From the NCBI RefSeq assembly GCF_014638745.1, contig NZ_BMFO01000001.1:372001-436000 (forward strand): DNA of 64,000 nt, in the 5' to 3' direction. Source of the stretch: Arenimonas maotaiensis. GTDB lineage: Bacteria > Pseudomonadota > Gammaproteobacteria > Xanthomonadales > Xanthomonadaceae. A model generated the notes under the pieces. It saw only the letters and a list, made by a program, of their open reading frames with translations. It was not told where the DNA came from and searched no databases. Shown one piece after another: positions 7,874-16,465 of this stretch (the first letter of the stretch is position 1; every line of letters starts with the position of its first letter). The translations under genes were made by a program, and so were the position numbers.

Positions 7874-9084
7874 CCGGCCAGCAGCTGCTGCAGCGCCAGC
7901 CGGTAGCCGGCGTAGAACGGTTCGCGGAAGATGTGCCGGCCGTCGAGCACGCGGTCGACGCCATGCGAACACACGCGCCGCACCAAGGGCCGGTTGCCGG
8001 CGAACACGAAGCGGCCGGCCACGTCCTCGGGGCTGGCCTGCAACAGCACCGGCGCTTCGGCGTCGAGCTCGATGTGGTCGTCGCGCTTGGCCACGCCGGC
8101 GGCCTGCCAGCCGCCTTTGGCGGCACCGTCGAGCAGGAAGCGGCCGACGTCGGGTTGTTTGTCGTTGGCGGCCAGGTTGCGCTGCTGGTGTTTCAGGCGC
8201 TGGCCGTATTCCAGCCAACGCAGCTCCTCGACCGCCGACACCGAGACATTGGAATCGGAACCGACCGACCAGCGACCCTTGGCTTTCAGGTATTCGGGGA
8301 ACGGGAACAAGCCGTCGCCCAGATTGGCTTCGGTGGTCGGGCAGATCGACACCACCGCCTTGGACTTGGCCAGCGCGCGGGTCTCGCGGGTGGTCATGTG
8401 GGTGGCATGCACCAGGCACCAACGCGCGTCCACCGGCAGGTTGTCGAGCAGCCATTGCACCGGCCGGGCGCCGCGCACGGCCTCGCACTCGCGCACTTCG
8501 GCCATCTGCTCGGCGATGTGGATGTGGATTGGCAGTTCGCGGCCGTCCAGCCAGGGCAGCAGGGCCCTAAGCGTGTCTTCCGGCACCGCGCGCAGGCTGT
8601 GCAGGGCGATGCCGATCTTCAGCAGATGGCTTTCCTGCCGCTGCAGGCGTTCGATCAGCGCCAGATAGGCGTCCAGTGTGTGGCCGAAGCGCTGTTGGGT
8701 GGCGTTCAGCGCCCGGCCGTCGAAGCCGCCGGTCTGGTACAGCACCGGCAGCAGGGTCAGGCCGATGCCGGCGTCCTCGGCGGCGCGGATGATGGCCTGC
8801 GACATCTCGGACGGATCGGCGTACGGCTTGCCGCCGGGCTGGTGGTGCAGGTAATGGAATTCGCAGACCTGGGTGTAGCCGGCCTCCAGCATCTCGCCGT
8901 ACAGTTGCGCGGCGATGGCGTACATCTGCTCGGGATTGATGCGCTCGGCGAAGCGGTACATCCACTCGCGCCAGGTCCAGAAACTGTCGGCCGGATCGCC
9001 GCGGCGTTCGGCCAGACCGGCCATGGCGCGCTGGAAGGCGTGGCTATGGCTGTTCGGGATTGCGGGTAGAATGAACCGATCCAT
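7870..9084 (-). CDS. hutF: Formimidoylglutamate deiminase, N-terminally short
   Basis: 404 aa. HutF hydrolyses N-formimidoyl-L-glutamate to N-formyl-L-glutamate and ammonia, the branch of histidine breakdown that later needs HutG. The amidohydrolase metal motif HSH is at residues 13-15, followed by AFQRAMAGLAE and FWTWREWMY, diagnostic of HutF. Known HutF proteins are about 450 aa with this HxH near residue 56, so about 43 N-terminal residues (part of the beta-sandwich domain) are absent. An in-frame TGA lies just upstream of the only alternative start (GTG 9117), so the truncation is not a start-choice artefact. The C-terminus looks complete. A TACAAT -10-like hexamer (9091-9096) is 6 nt before the ATG, with no Shine-Dalgarno. 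Confidence 0.85.
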   Translation of the reverse strand: MDRFILPAIPNSHSHAFQRAMAGLAERRGDPADSFWTWREWMYRFAERINPEQMYAIAAQLYGEMLEAGYTQVCEFHYLHHQPGGKPYADPSEMSQAIIRAAEDAGIGLTLLPVLYQTGGFDGRALNATQQRFGHTLDAYLALIERLQRQESHLLKIGIALHSLRAVPEDTLRALLPWLDGRELPIHIHIAEQMAEVRECEAVRGARPVQWLLDNLPVDARWCLVHATHMTTRETRALAKSKAVVSICPTTEANLGDGLFPFPEYLKAKGRWSVGSDSNVSVSAVEELRWLEYGQRLKHQQRNLAANDKQPDVGRFLLDGAAKGGWQAAGVAKRDDHIELDAEAPVLLQASPEDVAGRFVFAGNRPLVRRVCSHGVDRVLDGRHIFREPFYAGYRLALQQLLAG

Positions 9085-9096
9085 GGTTGCATTGTA
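9067..9096. promoter_or_regulatory. Overlapping divergent -10 elements for hutF and the CoA-transferase gene
   Basis: The plus-strand TAGAAT (9067-9072) is 36 nt before the CoA-transferase ATG at 9108. The minus-strand TACAAT (9091-9096 complement) is 6 nt before the hutF ATG at 9084. Only 23 bp separate the two start codons, so each promoter lies in or against the other gene's 5' end. The -35 regions are weak on both sides. If both are used, the transcripts start within a few bases of each other and are mutually exclusive. Confidence 0.4.
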
Positions 9097-9107
9097 AGCG
9101 AGAAGCG

Positions 9108-10268
9108 ATGTCGGCACTCAGCGGGGTGAAGGTACTGGATTTGTCGCGGGTTTTGGCCGGTCCCTGGTGCGGACAGGCGCTCGCCGACCTCGGCGCTGAC
9201 GTGATCAAGGTCGAGTCCTTCGACGGCGACGACACCCGCGGCATGGGGCCGCTCTATCTGGGCGAGATCTCGGCCTACTTCGCCTGCGCCAACCGCAACA
9301 AACGCTCGCTCTGCCTCGACCTGCACCGGCCGGAAAGCGCCGAGGTCATCCGCGCCCTGGTCAAGGACGCCGACGTGCTGATCGAGAACTTCCGCACCGG
9401 CACCGCCGAACGCCTGGGCGTGGGCTACGAAGCCCTGCGCGCGGTCAATCCGCGCCTGATCTATTGCTCCATCTCCGGCTACGGCCGCACCGGCCCGGAC
9501 GCGACCCGCGCCGGCTACGATTACGCGGTGCAGGCCGAGGGCGGGCTGATGGCGATCACCGGCGAACGCGACGGCGCGCCCAATAAAGTGGCGGTGGCGG
9601 TGGTCGATCTGGCCACCGGCCAGAACGCGACCATCGCCGTCCTCGCCGCCTTGCTGCAGCGCGAACGCACCGGCCGCGGCCAGCAGGTCGCGGTGTCGTT
9701 GTTCGACACGCAACTGAGCTGGCTGGCCAACATCGGCTCCAGCGTGCTGTTCACCGGTCAGGACGCGCCGCGCTACGGCAACGAGCACGCCAGCATCGTG
9801 CCGTATCAGGACTTCCGCGCATCCGACCAGCACTTCGTGCTGACCGTGGCCAACGAAAAACTCTGGCAGGCGCTGTGCGAAGCCGTCGGCCGGCCGGAGT
9901 GGATCGACGACCCGCGCTTTTGCAGCAACCGCCAGCGCGTGCTGAACCGCGAGGCGGTCAGCGACGGCCTGCAAGCCATCTTCGCCACGCGCCCGATGGC
10001 GCATTGGCTAGCCGAATTCGGCCGCCGCGGCATTCCCTGCGCGCCGATCAACTCGGTCAAGCAGGCGCTGGAAAGTCCGCTGGCCAAGGCCAACGGCAAC
10101 GTCATCGAACGCGACGGCATCCCGATGGTGGCCAGCCCGCTGAAGCTGGCCGAGTCGCCGGTTGAATTGCGGCATGCGCCGCCGCGGCTGGGCGCGCACT
10201 CGCGCGAGATCCTGGAACAGGCCGGACTCGACTTCGACCGCTACGCCGCGCTCGGGGTGGTGAAGTGA
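9108..10268 (+). CDS. CaiB/BaiF-type (class III) acyl-CoA transferase
   Basis: 386 aa, typical for family III CoA-transferases, which move CoA between carboxylic acids through an aspartyl-CoA anhydride. The start [16 protein letters not shown], the [11 protein letters not shown] segment, VLIENFRTG and the catalytic Asp167 in VVDLATG are all present. The sequence looks most like the succinyl-CoA:glutarate/dicarboxylate CoA-transferase group that usually sits beside glutaryl-CoA dehydrogenase, but no such dehydrogenase is here. It overlaps hutI by 4 nt (GTGA), so it heads the hutI-pxp-pcp transcription unit. The substrate is therefore open; a dicarboxylate linked to glutamate catabolism is a guess. 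Confidence 0.82.
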   Translation: MSALSGVKVLDLSRVLAGPWCGQALADLGADVIKVESFDGDDTRGMGPLYLGEISAYFACANRNKRSLCLDLHRPESAEVIRALVKDADVLIENFRTGTAERLGVGYEALRAVNPRLIYCSISGYGRTGPDATRAGYDYAVQAEGGLMAITGERDGAPNKVAVAVVDLATGQNATIAVLAALLQRERTGRGQQVAVSLFDTQLSWLANIGSSVLFTGQDAPRYGNEHASIVPYQDFRASDQHFVLTVANEKLWQALCEAVGRPEWIDDPRFCSNRQRVLNREAVSDGLQAIFATRPMAHWLAEFGRRGIPCAPINSVKQALESPLAKANGNVIERDGIPMVASPLKLAESPVELRHAPPRLGAHSREILEQAGLDFDRYAALGVVK

Positions 10269-11497
10269 GCCGGATCCTACGACAAAACCGGGGCGTGCTC
10301 GTCAATGCGCATCTGGCCACGCTGGACGGCGCCGATTACGGCCTGCGGGAAAACGCCTGCCTGGCCTGGCGCGACGGCGTCATCGTGTACGTCGGTCACG
10401 ACATGGCCGCGGCACGCGCCACGCTCGGCGGCGCGCCGGCGGCGGAGATCGACGCACAGGGCGGCTGGATCACCCCGGCGCTGATCGATTGCCACACGCA
10501 TCTGGTGTTCGCCGGCAACCGCGCGCCGGAAGCCGAGCAGCGTCTGCGCGGCGTCAGTTACGCCGACATCGCCCAGGCCGGCGGCGGCATCCTGTCGACG
10601 GTGCGCCTGACCCGCGAAGCGAGCGAAGACGCCCTGTTCGCCGAAAGCCTGCCGCGCCTGCAGGCCTTGATGCACGATGGCGTGGCCTGCGTCGAAATCA
10701 AATCCGGCTACGGCCTGGACTTGGCCAACGAACGCAAGATGCTGCGCGTGGCACGCCGGCTCGGCCGGGAAACCGGCGTCACGGTGAAGACCACGTATCT
10801 GGCCGCGCACGCGCTGCCGCCGGAATACGCCGGCCGCGCCGACGACTACATCGCCGCGGTCTGCGACTGGCTGCCGGTGCTGCATGCCGACGGCCTGGTC
10901 GACGCCGTCGACGTGTTCTGCGAAGGCATCGGCTTCTCGCCGGCGCAGAGCCGGCGCGTGTTCGAGGCCGCGCGCGCGCTCGGCCTGCCGGTGAAATGCC
11001 ATGCCGACCAGCTCAGCGACCTGTCCGGTGCGGCGTTGGTAGCCGAATTCGGCGGCCTCTCGGCCGACCATGTGGAATACACCAACGCCGATTCGGTACG
11101 CCGCATGGCGGACGCCGGCAGCGTGGCGGTGCTGTTGCCGGGCGCGTTCCATGTGCTGCGCGAAACCCAATTGCCGCCGCTGGACGCTTTCCGCGCGCAC
11201 GGCGTGCCGATGGCCGTGGCCAGCGACTGCAATCCGGGCACCGCACCGCTGCTGTCGTTGCGATTGGCGATGGCCTTGGCCTGCACGCATTTCCGGCTGA
11301 CACCGGAAGAAGCGCTGCGCGGCGCCACCGAGCACGCCGCCCGCGCGCTCGGCCTGCACGACCGCGGCCGGCTGGCCGTCGGCCAACGCGCCGATCTGGC
11401 GCTGTGGCGCGTCCGGCATCCGTCGGAGCTGTGTTATTGGCTGGGCGGCGACCTGTTGCAGACTCTGGTTCTGTCCGGCGATGGCGCTGCCGGCTGA
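10265..11497 (+). CDS. hutI: Imidazolonepropionase
   Basis: 410 aa, family length. HutI opens imidazolone propionate to N-formimidoyl-L-glutamate, the substrate of the HutF encoded 1.2 kb away. The amidohydrolase metal motif is [12 protein letters not shown] (about 75-86), with later [16 protein letters not shown] and [10 protein letters not shown] motifs typical of HutI. Translation starts with GTG at 10265, overlapping the CoA-transferase stop. Its end overlaps pxpB by 17 nt, so histidine and 5-oxoproline degradation genes share one unit. Confidence 0.95.
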   Translation: MSRILRQNRGVLVNAHLATLDGADYGLRENACLAWRDGVIVYVGHDMAAARATLGGAPAAEIDAQGGWITPALIDCHTHLVFAGNRAPEAEQRLRGVSYADIAQAGGGILSTVRLTREASEDALFAESLPRLQALMHDGVACVEIKSGYGLDLANERKMLRVARRLGRETGVTVKTTYLAAHALPPEYAGRADDYIAAVCDWLPVLHADGLVDAVDVFCEGIGFSPAQSRRVFEAARALGLPVKCHADQLSDLSGAALVAEFGGLSADHVEYTNADSVRRMADAGSVAVLLPGAFHVLRETQLPPLDAFRAHGVPMAVASDCNPGTAPLLSLRLAMALACTHFRLTPEEALRGATEHAARALGLHDRGRLAVGQRADLALWRVRHPSELCYWLGGDLLQTLVLSGDGAAG

Positions 11498-12173
11498 CAT
11501 CCGCATCGACGCCTTGGGTGACAGCGCGCTGGTGCTGCGCCTGCCGGCGGCGATCGACGAGGCCACCAATGAACGCGTGCATGCCCTTGCGGCCTGGATC
11601 GCGGCCAATATCCGGCACGGCATCCTCGACCTGGTGCCGGCTTATCACACGCTGACCGTGCACTATCATCCGTGGCGCTACGGCTTCGAGGAGCTGGCGG
11701 AGCGCATACGCGCCGCGGAACCGGAAACCGTGCAAGCCGCCTTCCGGGCGCGCACGGTCAGCATACCGGTGTGTTACGACCCGCGTCTGGGGCCTGATCT
11801 GCCGGCGCTGGCGGCGCATTGCCGGCTATCGGAAGACGAGGTGGTGCGGCGCCACAGCGGCGCCGACTACCGGGTGTTTTTCCTCGGCTTCAAACCGGGC
11901 TTCGCCTATCTCGGCGGCCTGCATGCGTCCCTGTACATGCCGCGGCACGACACGCCGCGCCTGCGCGTGCCGGCCGGCGCGGTCGGCATCGGCGGCGCGC
12001 AGACCGGCATCTATCCGGACAGCTCGCCGGGCGGTTGGCAGCTAATCGGCCGCACGCCGCTGCGCCTGTTCGATCCGGAACAGACGCCGCCCAGCCTGTT
12101 GCAGGCCGGCGATCATGTCCGCTTCGAGCCGATCGACTTCGACGCCTACCGGGAGCTGGGCGGCCAATGCTGA
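11481..12173 (+). CDS. pxpB: 5-oxoprolinase subunit B
   Basis: 230 aa, KipI-like/allophanate hydrolase subunit 1 family. PxpB, PxpC and PxpA together form the ATP-dependent bacterial 5-oxoprolinase that converts 5-oxo-L-proline to L-glutamate. Diagnostic motifs are [34 protein letters not shown] and the [14 protein letters not shown] near the C-terminus. The start ATG lies 17 nt inside hutI and the end overlaps pxpC by 7 nt, implying tight translational coupling. Confidence 0.93.
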   Translation: MALPADIRIDALGDSALVLRLPAAIDEATNERVHALAAWIAANIRHGILDLVPAYHTLTVHYHPWRYGFEELAERIRAAEPETVQAAFRARTVSIPVCYDPRLGPDLPALAAHCRLSEDEVVRRHSGADYRVFFLGFKPGFAYLGGLHASLYMPRHDTPRLRVPAGAVGIGGAQTGIYPDSSPGGWQLIGRTPLRLFDPEQTPPSLLQAGDHVRFEPIDFDAYRELGGQC

Positions 12174-13117
12174 CAGTCGAAAAGCCCGGCTTCAGCGCCA
12201 TCCAGGATCTGGGACGCAACGGCTACCAGAACCAGGGCATCGGCGAATCCGGCGCGATGGACGACCTGGCGGCACGCACCGCCAACGTGCTGCTCGGCAA
12301 TCCGGACAACACGGCGGTGATCGAAATCACGCTCGGCGCCGCCGCCTTCCGCATCGTCAAAACACAATGGTTCGCGCTGACCGGCGCCGACCTGAGCGCG
12401 ACCGTAGACGACCGGCCGGTGCCGCTTTGCGCCCCGATCCTGTTGGAATCCGGCAGCCTGTTGCGCTTCGGCAATGCCAAGCGGGGCTGCCGGGCCTATC
12501 TGGCGGTGCGTGGCGGCTTCGCGGTCGATCCGGTGCTGGGCAGCGCATCGACTGATGCGTCTGCCGGCCTGGGCGGTGTGGACGGCCGCTGGCTCCGGCG
12601 CGGCGATACGCTGGCGTTCCGGTCCGAGGCCGTGCCTGCGCGGCGCATCCGTTGGCATACCTGCTGGGCCAATCCGGCCTTCGAAGACGACGAACCGCTG
12701 TGGCTGATTCCCGGCCCGGCTTGGCCGGAACTGGACACGGACGCACAACGCGAATGCTTGGCACGAACCTGGACGGTCGGCAAGGACAGCGACCGCATGG
12801 GCCTGCGTCTGGTGCAGAGTCTGGCCACGGCGCGGGCGCCGGCACCGGTACTGTCCACCGGCGTGGCGTTCGGCAGCGTGCAGTTGCCGCCGGACGGACG
12901 TCCGATCATTCTCGCGGCCGACCGGCAAACCACCGGCGGCTACCCTATCATAGGCACGGTGGCGACGGTTTCGCACCCGCGTCTGGCGCAGTGCCGGCCC
13001 GGCGACGGCCTGCGCTTCGCGGTCATCGACGTGGCGCAGGCGCAGACGCTTTGGCGCGCGCGCGAACGGCGCTTTCGGGATTGGCAGGAGCATATGATGC
13101 GATGGTGGCGGGATTGA
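12167..13117 (+). CDS. pxpC: 5-oxoprolinase subunit C
   Basis: 316 aa, KipA/allophanate hydrolase subunit 2 family (biotin-dependent carboxyltransferase-like fold). It begins [16 protein letters not shown] and contains the family motif GESGAMDDLAARTANVLLGN. The ATG at 12167 overlaps the pxpB stop by 7 nt; an open frame continues upstream but lacks family similarity, so the shorter start is chosen. It partners PxpB and PxpA in cleaving 5-oxoproline with ATP. Confidence 0.93.
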   Translation: MLTVEKPGFSAIQDLGRNGYQNQGIGESGAMDDLAARTANVLLGNPDNTAVIEITLGAAAFRIVKTQWFALTGADLSATVDDRPVPLCAPILLESGSLLRFGNAKRGCRAYLAVRGGFAVDPVLGSASTDASAGLGGVDGRWLRRGDTLAFRSEAVPARRIRWHTCWANPAFEDDEPLWLIPGPAWPELDTDAQRECLARTWTVGKDSDRMGLRLVQSLATARAPAPVLSTGVAFGSVQLPPDGRPIILAADRQTTGGYPIIGTVATVSHPRLAQCRPGDGLRFAVIDVAQAQTLWRARERRFRDWQEHMMRWWRD

Positions 13118-13866
13118 AACGGCGTATCGACCTCAACGCCGATGTGGGCGAAATGGATGCGGCGGACGACGCCGCGCTGATGCCGTACCTCAGTTCGGCC
13201 AACATCGCCTGCGGCTTCCATGCCGGCTCGCCGCTGCGCATGCGCGAGACCGTGGCTTTATGCAAGGCGCATGGCGTGGCCGTCGGCGCGCATCCCTCAT
13301 ACTGGGACCGCGCGCACTTCGGCCGCCGCGAGCTGGACATCCCGGCGGATGAGATCCGCGAACTGGTGCGCTACCAGATCGGGGCCCTGCAGGCCGTCGC
13401 GGCCGCGCAGGGCGTGCGTGTCGGACACGTCAAGCCGCACGGCGCGCTGTACAACCGTTCGGCACGCGATGCCGTCGTGGCCGATGCCATCGCCGACGCC
13501 GTGGCCTCGGTCGATGCCGGACTGATGCTGGTCGGCCTGGCCGGCTCCGAATCCCTGGCCGCGGGCCGGCGCGCGGGCCTCCGCGTAGCCGCGGAAGGTT
13601 TCGCCGACCGCCGCTACACCGCACAAGCACGGCTGGTGCCGCGCTCTTCACCGGATGCCTGCATCGAATCGACCGACGAGGCGGTTGCCCAGGTGTTGGG
13701 CATGTTGTCGGACGGCAGGGTACGCGCGTCGTCCGGCGAGGATGTCGCCCTCTCGGTCGACACCGTATGCCTGCATGGTGACGGACCCTCCGCCTTGGCG
13801 TTCGCGCGCGCCCTGCGCAGTCGCCTTGAGGGCGAAGGCGTCGAGATAAGCGCGGAGCGGCCATGA
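13102..13866 (+). CDS. pxpA: 5-oxoprolinase subunit A (LamB/YcsF family)
   Basis: 254 aa, standard for LamB/YcsF proteins. The start KRRIDLNADVGEMDAADDAAL followed by ANIACGFHAG is the family signature, with later GAHPSYWDRAHFGRR and VKPHGALYN blocks. ATG 13102 overlaps the end of pxpC by 16 nt; GTG 13105 is an alternative start. It completes the 5-oxoprolinase. The gene overlaps the DUF969 gene by 4 nt (ATGA). Confidence 0.93.
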   Translation: MVAGLKRRIDLNADVGEMDAADDAALMPYLSSANIACGFHAGSPLRMRETVALCKAHGVAVGAHPSYWDRAHFGRRELDIPADEIRELVRYQIGALQAVAAAQGVRVGHVKPHGALYNRSARDAVVADAIADAVASVDAGLMLVGLAGSESLAAGRRAGLRVAAEGFADRRYTAQARLVPRSSPDACIESTDEAVAQVLGMLSDGRVRASSGEDVALSVDTVCLHGDGPSALAFARALRSRLEGEGVEISAERP

Positions 13867-14570
13867 ATTACTGGCCTCTGTTGTCGGTCGCGGTGGTGGT
13901 CGTCGGCTTCATGCGGCGCTGGAATCCGGTGCTGGTGGTGGTGGCGGCGGCCCTGACCGCCGGTTTCGCGTCCGGTCTTTCGTTCACCGGAATACTGGCC
14001 GAAATCGGCAACGGCTTCGCCAAGAACCGTTTCCTGCTGATCATCATCCTGACCCTGCCGGTACTGGGCGCGCTCGAGCGGGCCGGTCTGCGCGAACACG
14101 CGCAACGCTGGGTCGCCAGCCGACGTTCGCTGACGCCCGGACGCTTGATGACGCTCTATCTCGCCCTGCGCCAGACCGCCGCCGCGCTCGGGCTGACCAG
14201 CCTGGGCGGCCAGGCGCAGACCGTGCGGCCGCTGCTCGCGCCGATGGCCGAGGCCAGTGCCGAAACCTTGCGCGGCGGCGCACTCGACGATGAGGAACGC
14301 CAGCGCCTGCGCGCGATGGCGGCCGCCACCGACAACGTCGGCCTGTTCTTCGGCGAAGACATCTTCCTCGCGTTCGGCGCGGTGCTGCTGATCCAAAGCA
14401 TCTACGCCGACAGCGGCCTGCCCATGGAGCCGCTGCATATCGCGCTGTGGGGCATCCCCACCGCGATCCTGGCGTTCGCCATCCACGCCTTCCGCCTGCG
14501 CCGTTTCGACCGCCGGCCGGGCGTACCGCCGCCGGACCGGCAGGCGCACGGAGGCTCCGGCGATGCTTGA
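13863..14570 (+). CDS. DUF969 membrane protein, probable 5-oxoproline transporter subunit
   Basis: 235 aa with about five to six membrane segments. The N-terminus NYWPLLSVAVVVVGFMRRWNPV and the LGLTSLGGQAQTVRPL block are typical of DUF969. Proteins of this family regularly lie next to DUF979 and pxpABC and are named as a two-part 5-oxoproline transporter from that context. Here it starts within pxpA (ATGA) and overlaps the DUF979 gene by 8 nt, in full agreement with that role. Transport activity is not shown by the sequence itself. Confidence 0.85.
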   Translation: MNYWPLLSVAVVVVGFMRRWNPVLVVVAAALTAGFASGLSFTGILAEIGNGFAKNRFLLIIILTLPVLGALERAGLREHAQRWVASRRSLTPGRLMTLYLALRQTAAALGLTSLGGQAQTVRPLLAPMAEASAETLRGGALDDEERQRLRAMAAATDNVGLFFGEDIFLAFGAVLLIQSIYADSGLPMEPLHIALWGIPTAILAFAIHAFRLRRFDRRPGVPPPDRQAHGGSGDA

Positions 14571-15516
14571 GCTGACGCATGTGTACTGGCTGTGCGGTCT
14601 GTATCTGGCCTATGTCGCGTTGCAGACCCTGCGCGACCGCGCCCATGGCAAGCGTATCGGCACCGCCGCGTTCTGGGGACTGCTGTCGGCGGCGTTCCTG
14701 GCCGGCGACCGGTTGCCGCCCACCGTGATGGGCCTGATGGTGCTCGCCATCGCCGGCCTGGCCGGCTTCGGCGCGGTCGGCAGCGGCGACTACCGGAACG
14801 CGACGGCGGCGCAGCGCGAGACCAAGGCTCTGGCGCTGGGCAACCGGCTGTTCGCGCCGGCCCTGCTGATTCCGCTGCTGACTCTGGCCGGTGTGCTCGG
14901 CCTGAAGCACGTGCATTGGAACGAATGGCGCCTGCTGGCCGGCGAACAGACCGCGGTGATCTGCCTCGCCCTGGCCTGCCTCGGCGCACTGTTGGCGGCG
15001 CTGAAGATCACCGGCGAACGCTTACCGGATGCGGTCCATGGCTCGCGCGGAATCCTGGACGCCATCGGCTGGGCCGTGTTGCTGCCGGTGCTGCTGGCCA
15101 TGCTCGGGGGACTGTTCAACAAGGCCGGCATCGGCGATCTGGTCGCCGAGCTGCTGACCCGCGGTCTGCCGCTGCAGCATGCCTGGGTCGCGGTACTCGC
15201 CTATGGCCTCGGCATGGTGCTGTTCACCATGGTGATGGGTAACGCCTTCGCCGCCTTTCCGGTGATGACGCTCGGCATCGGCCTGCCGATCCTAGTCGCG
15301 CAGCACGGCGCCGACCCGGCGCCGTTGGCGGCGATCGGCATGTTGACCGGTTACTGCGGCACCCTGATGACGCCGATGGCGGCGAACTTCAACATCGTGC
15401 CGGTCGCCTTGCTGGAATTGCGCGACCAGAACGCCGTGATCCGGATGCAGGTGATGACCGCCCTGCCCCTGATCGCCTGCAACCTGCTGCTCATTTACTG
15501 GCTGGCCCTGCCATGA
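14563..15516 (+). CDS. DUF979 membrane protein, probable 5-oxoproline transporter subunit
   Basis: 317 aa with about nine hydrophobic segments. Typical DUF979 features include the conserved MGNAFAAFPVMTLGIGLP and GYCGTLMTPMAANFN blocks near the C-terminus. It overlaps the DUF969 gene by 8 nt and pcp by 4 nt. The pair presumably imports 5-oxoproline (or a pyroglutamyl compound) for the PxpABC enzyme. Confidence 0.86.
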   Translation: MLELTHVYWLCGLYLAYVALQTLRDRAHGKRIGTAAFWGLLSAAFLAGDRLPPTVMGLMVLAIAGLAGFGAVGSGDYRNATAAQRETKALALGNRLFAPALLIPLLTLAGVLGLKHVHWNEWRLLAGEQTAVICLALACLGALLAALKITGERLPDAVHGSRGILDAIGWAVLLPVLLAMLGGLFNKAGIGDLVAELLTRGLPLQHAWVAVLAYGLGMVLFTMVMGNAFAAFPVMTLGIGLPILVAQHGADPAPLAAIGMLTGYCGTLMTPMAANFNIVPVALLELRDQNAVIRMQVMTALPLIACNLLLIYWLALP

Positions 15517-16154
15517 ACATCCTGATCACCGGTTTCGATCCCTTCGGCGGCGAGTCCGTCAATCCTTCCTGGCTTGCGGCCGAGCGCCTAGACGGTTCCC
15601 GCATCGACGGGCACACGCTCGTCGCCGGCCGATTGCCGACCGAGTTCGGGCGCGCGCTGGAAACGCTCCGGGCCTTGGTCGAACGCCATAATCCGTGCCT
15701 GGTGATCGCGGTCGGCCAAGCCGGCGGCCGCGACCGCATCAGCCTGGAGCGGGTCGCCATCAACATCGACGACGCGCGCATTCCGGACAATGCCGGCCGT
15801 CAGCCGATCGATGCGCCGATCGATCCCGACGGCGAAGCCGCCTACTTCAGCGGCCTGCCGATCAAGGCGATGCTGCACGCCTTGCAGCAAGCCGGCATTC
15901 CGGCCGAAGTCTCCAACAGCGCCGGCACCTTCGTCTGCAACCACGTGTTTTACGGCCTGATGACCTTGTGCCGCAGCCGGCCCGGCCTGCGCGGCGGATT
16001 CATCCACATCCCCTATCTGCCCGGGCAGGCCGTGGCGCATCCCGGCAAGGCCAGCATGGCACTGGATGACATCGTACGGGCGCTGACGCTGTGCGTGCAG
16101 GTGGCGTTGCAAACCGGACAGGACCTGAAAATCGCCGCCGGCACGGAGTGTTGA
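15513..16154 (+). CDS. pcp: Pyroglutamyl-peptidase I
   Basis: 213 aa, family C15 cysteine peptidase that removes N-terminal 5-oxoproline from peptides. The catalytic triad is visible: Glu79 in the SLERVAIN motif, Cys142 in AGTFVCN and His165 in FIHIPY. The start MNILITGFDPFGG is diagnostic. The ATG overlaps the DUF979 stop (ATGA). As last gene of the unit it supplies free 5-oxoproline to PxpABC, a coherent peptide-to-glutamate route. A strong terminator follows 12 nt after the stop. Confidence 0.95.
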   Translation: MNILITGFDPFGGESVNPSWLAAERLDGSRIDGHTLVAGRLPTEFGRALETLRALVERHNPCLVIAVGQAGGRDRISLERVAINIDDARIPDNAGRQPIDAPIDPDGEAAYFSGLPIKAMLHALQQAGIPAEVSNSAGTFVCNHVFYGLMTLCRSRPGLRGGFIHIPYLPGQAVAHPGKASMALDDIVRALTLCVQVALQTGQDLKIAAGTEC

Positions 16155-16166
16155 TTTCCACCCATG

Positions 16167-16192
16167 AAAAACGGCCCCGCAGGGCCGTTTTT
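16167..16192. terminator. Bidirectional intrinsic terminator after pcp and bTHX
   Basis: AAAAACGGCCC and GGGCCGTTTTT form a GC-rich stem flanked by A and T runs, located between convergent pcp (ends 16154) and the bTHX gene (ends 16213). Confidence 0.85.
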
Positions 16193-16212
16193 ACGCTCCC
16201 TTCAGCGAGGGA

Positions 16213-16389
16213 TCATTCCTTGGCGGCGGCTTTCTTGGCCGGAGCCTTCTTGGCCGGCGCGGCTTTCTTCACCGCTTCCTTCTTCACCGCAACCGCGACG
16301 GCGGCTTTCTTGGCGGTGCCCGGACGGGCGTTGCCATAGCTGGAGATGTTGCGTTTGCCTTTCGCGGTCTTGCGGTCGCCTTTGCCCAT
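16213..16389 (-). CDS. Small ribosomal subunit protein bTHX with an extended basic tail
   Basis: 58 aa. It starts MGKGDRKTAKGK and continues to ISSYGNARPG, the signature of bTHX (THX), a short basic peptide that packs into the head of the 30S subunit. Classical THX proteins are about 25-45 aa. Here residues 28-58 add a KKAxxAKKAPAKKAAAKE tail that resembles the tail of the peroxiredoxin at 177-797. The frame stays open for 24 codons upstream of ATG 16389, but that segment lacks family similarity. Confidence 0.82.
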   Translation of the reverse strand: MGKGDRKTAKGKRNISSYGNARPGTAKKAAVAVAVKKEAVKKAAPAKKAPAKKAAAKE

Positions 16390-16465
16390 GATTGCGTTCC
16401 TTGTAGGGATATTGTTGGAAGTTAAGGCCCATAGATTACCACCACGGGCGGTCTGAACCAAGTAT

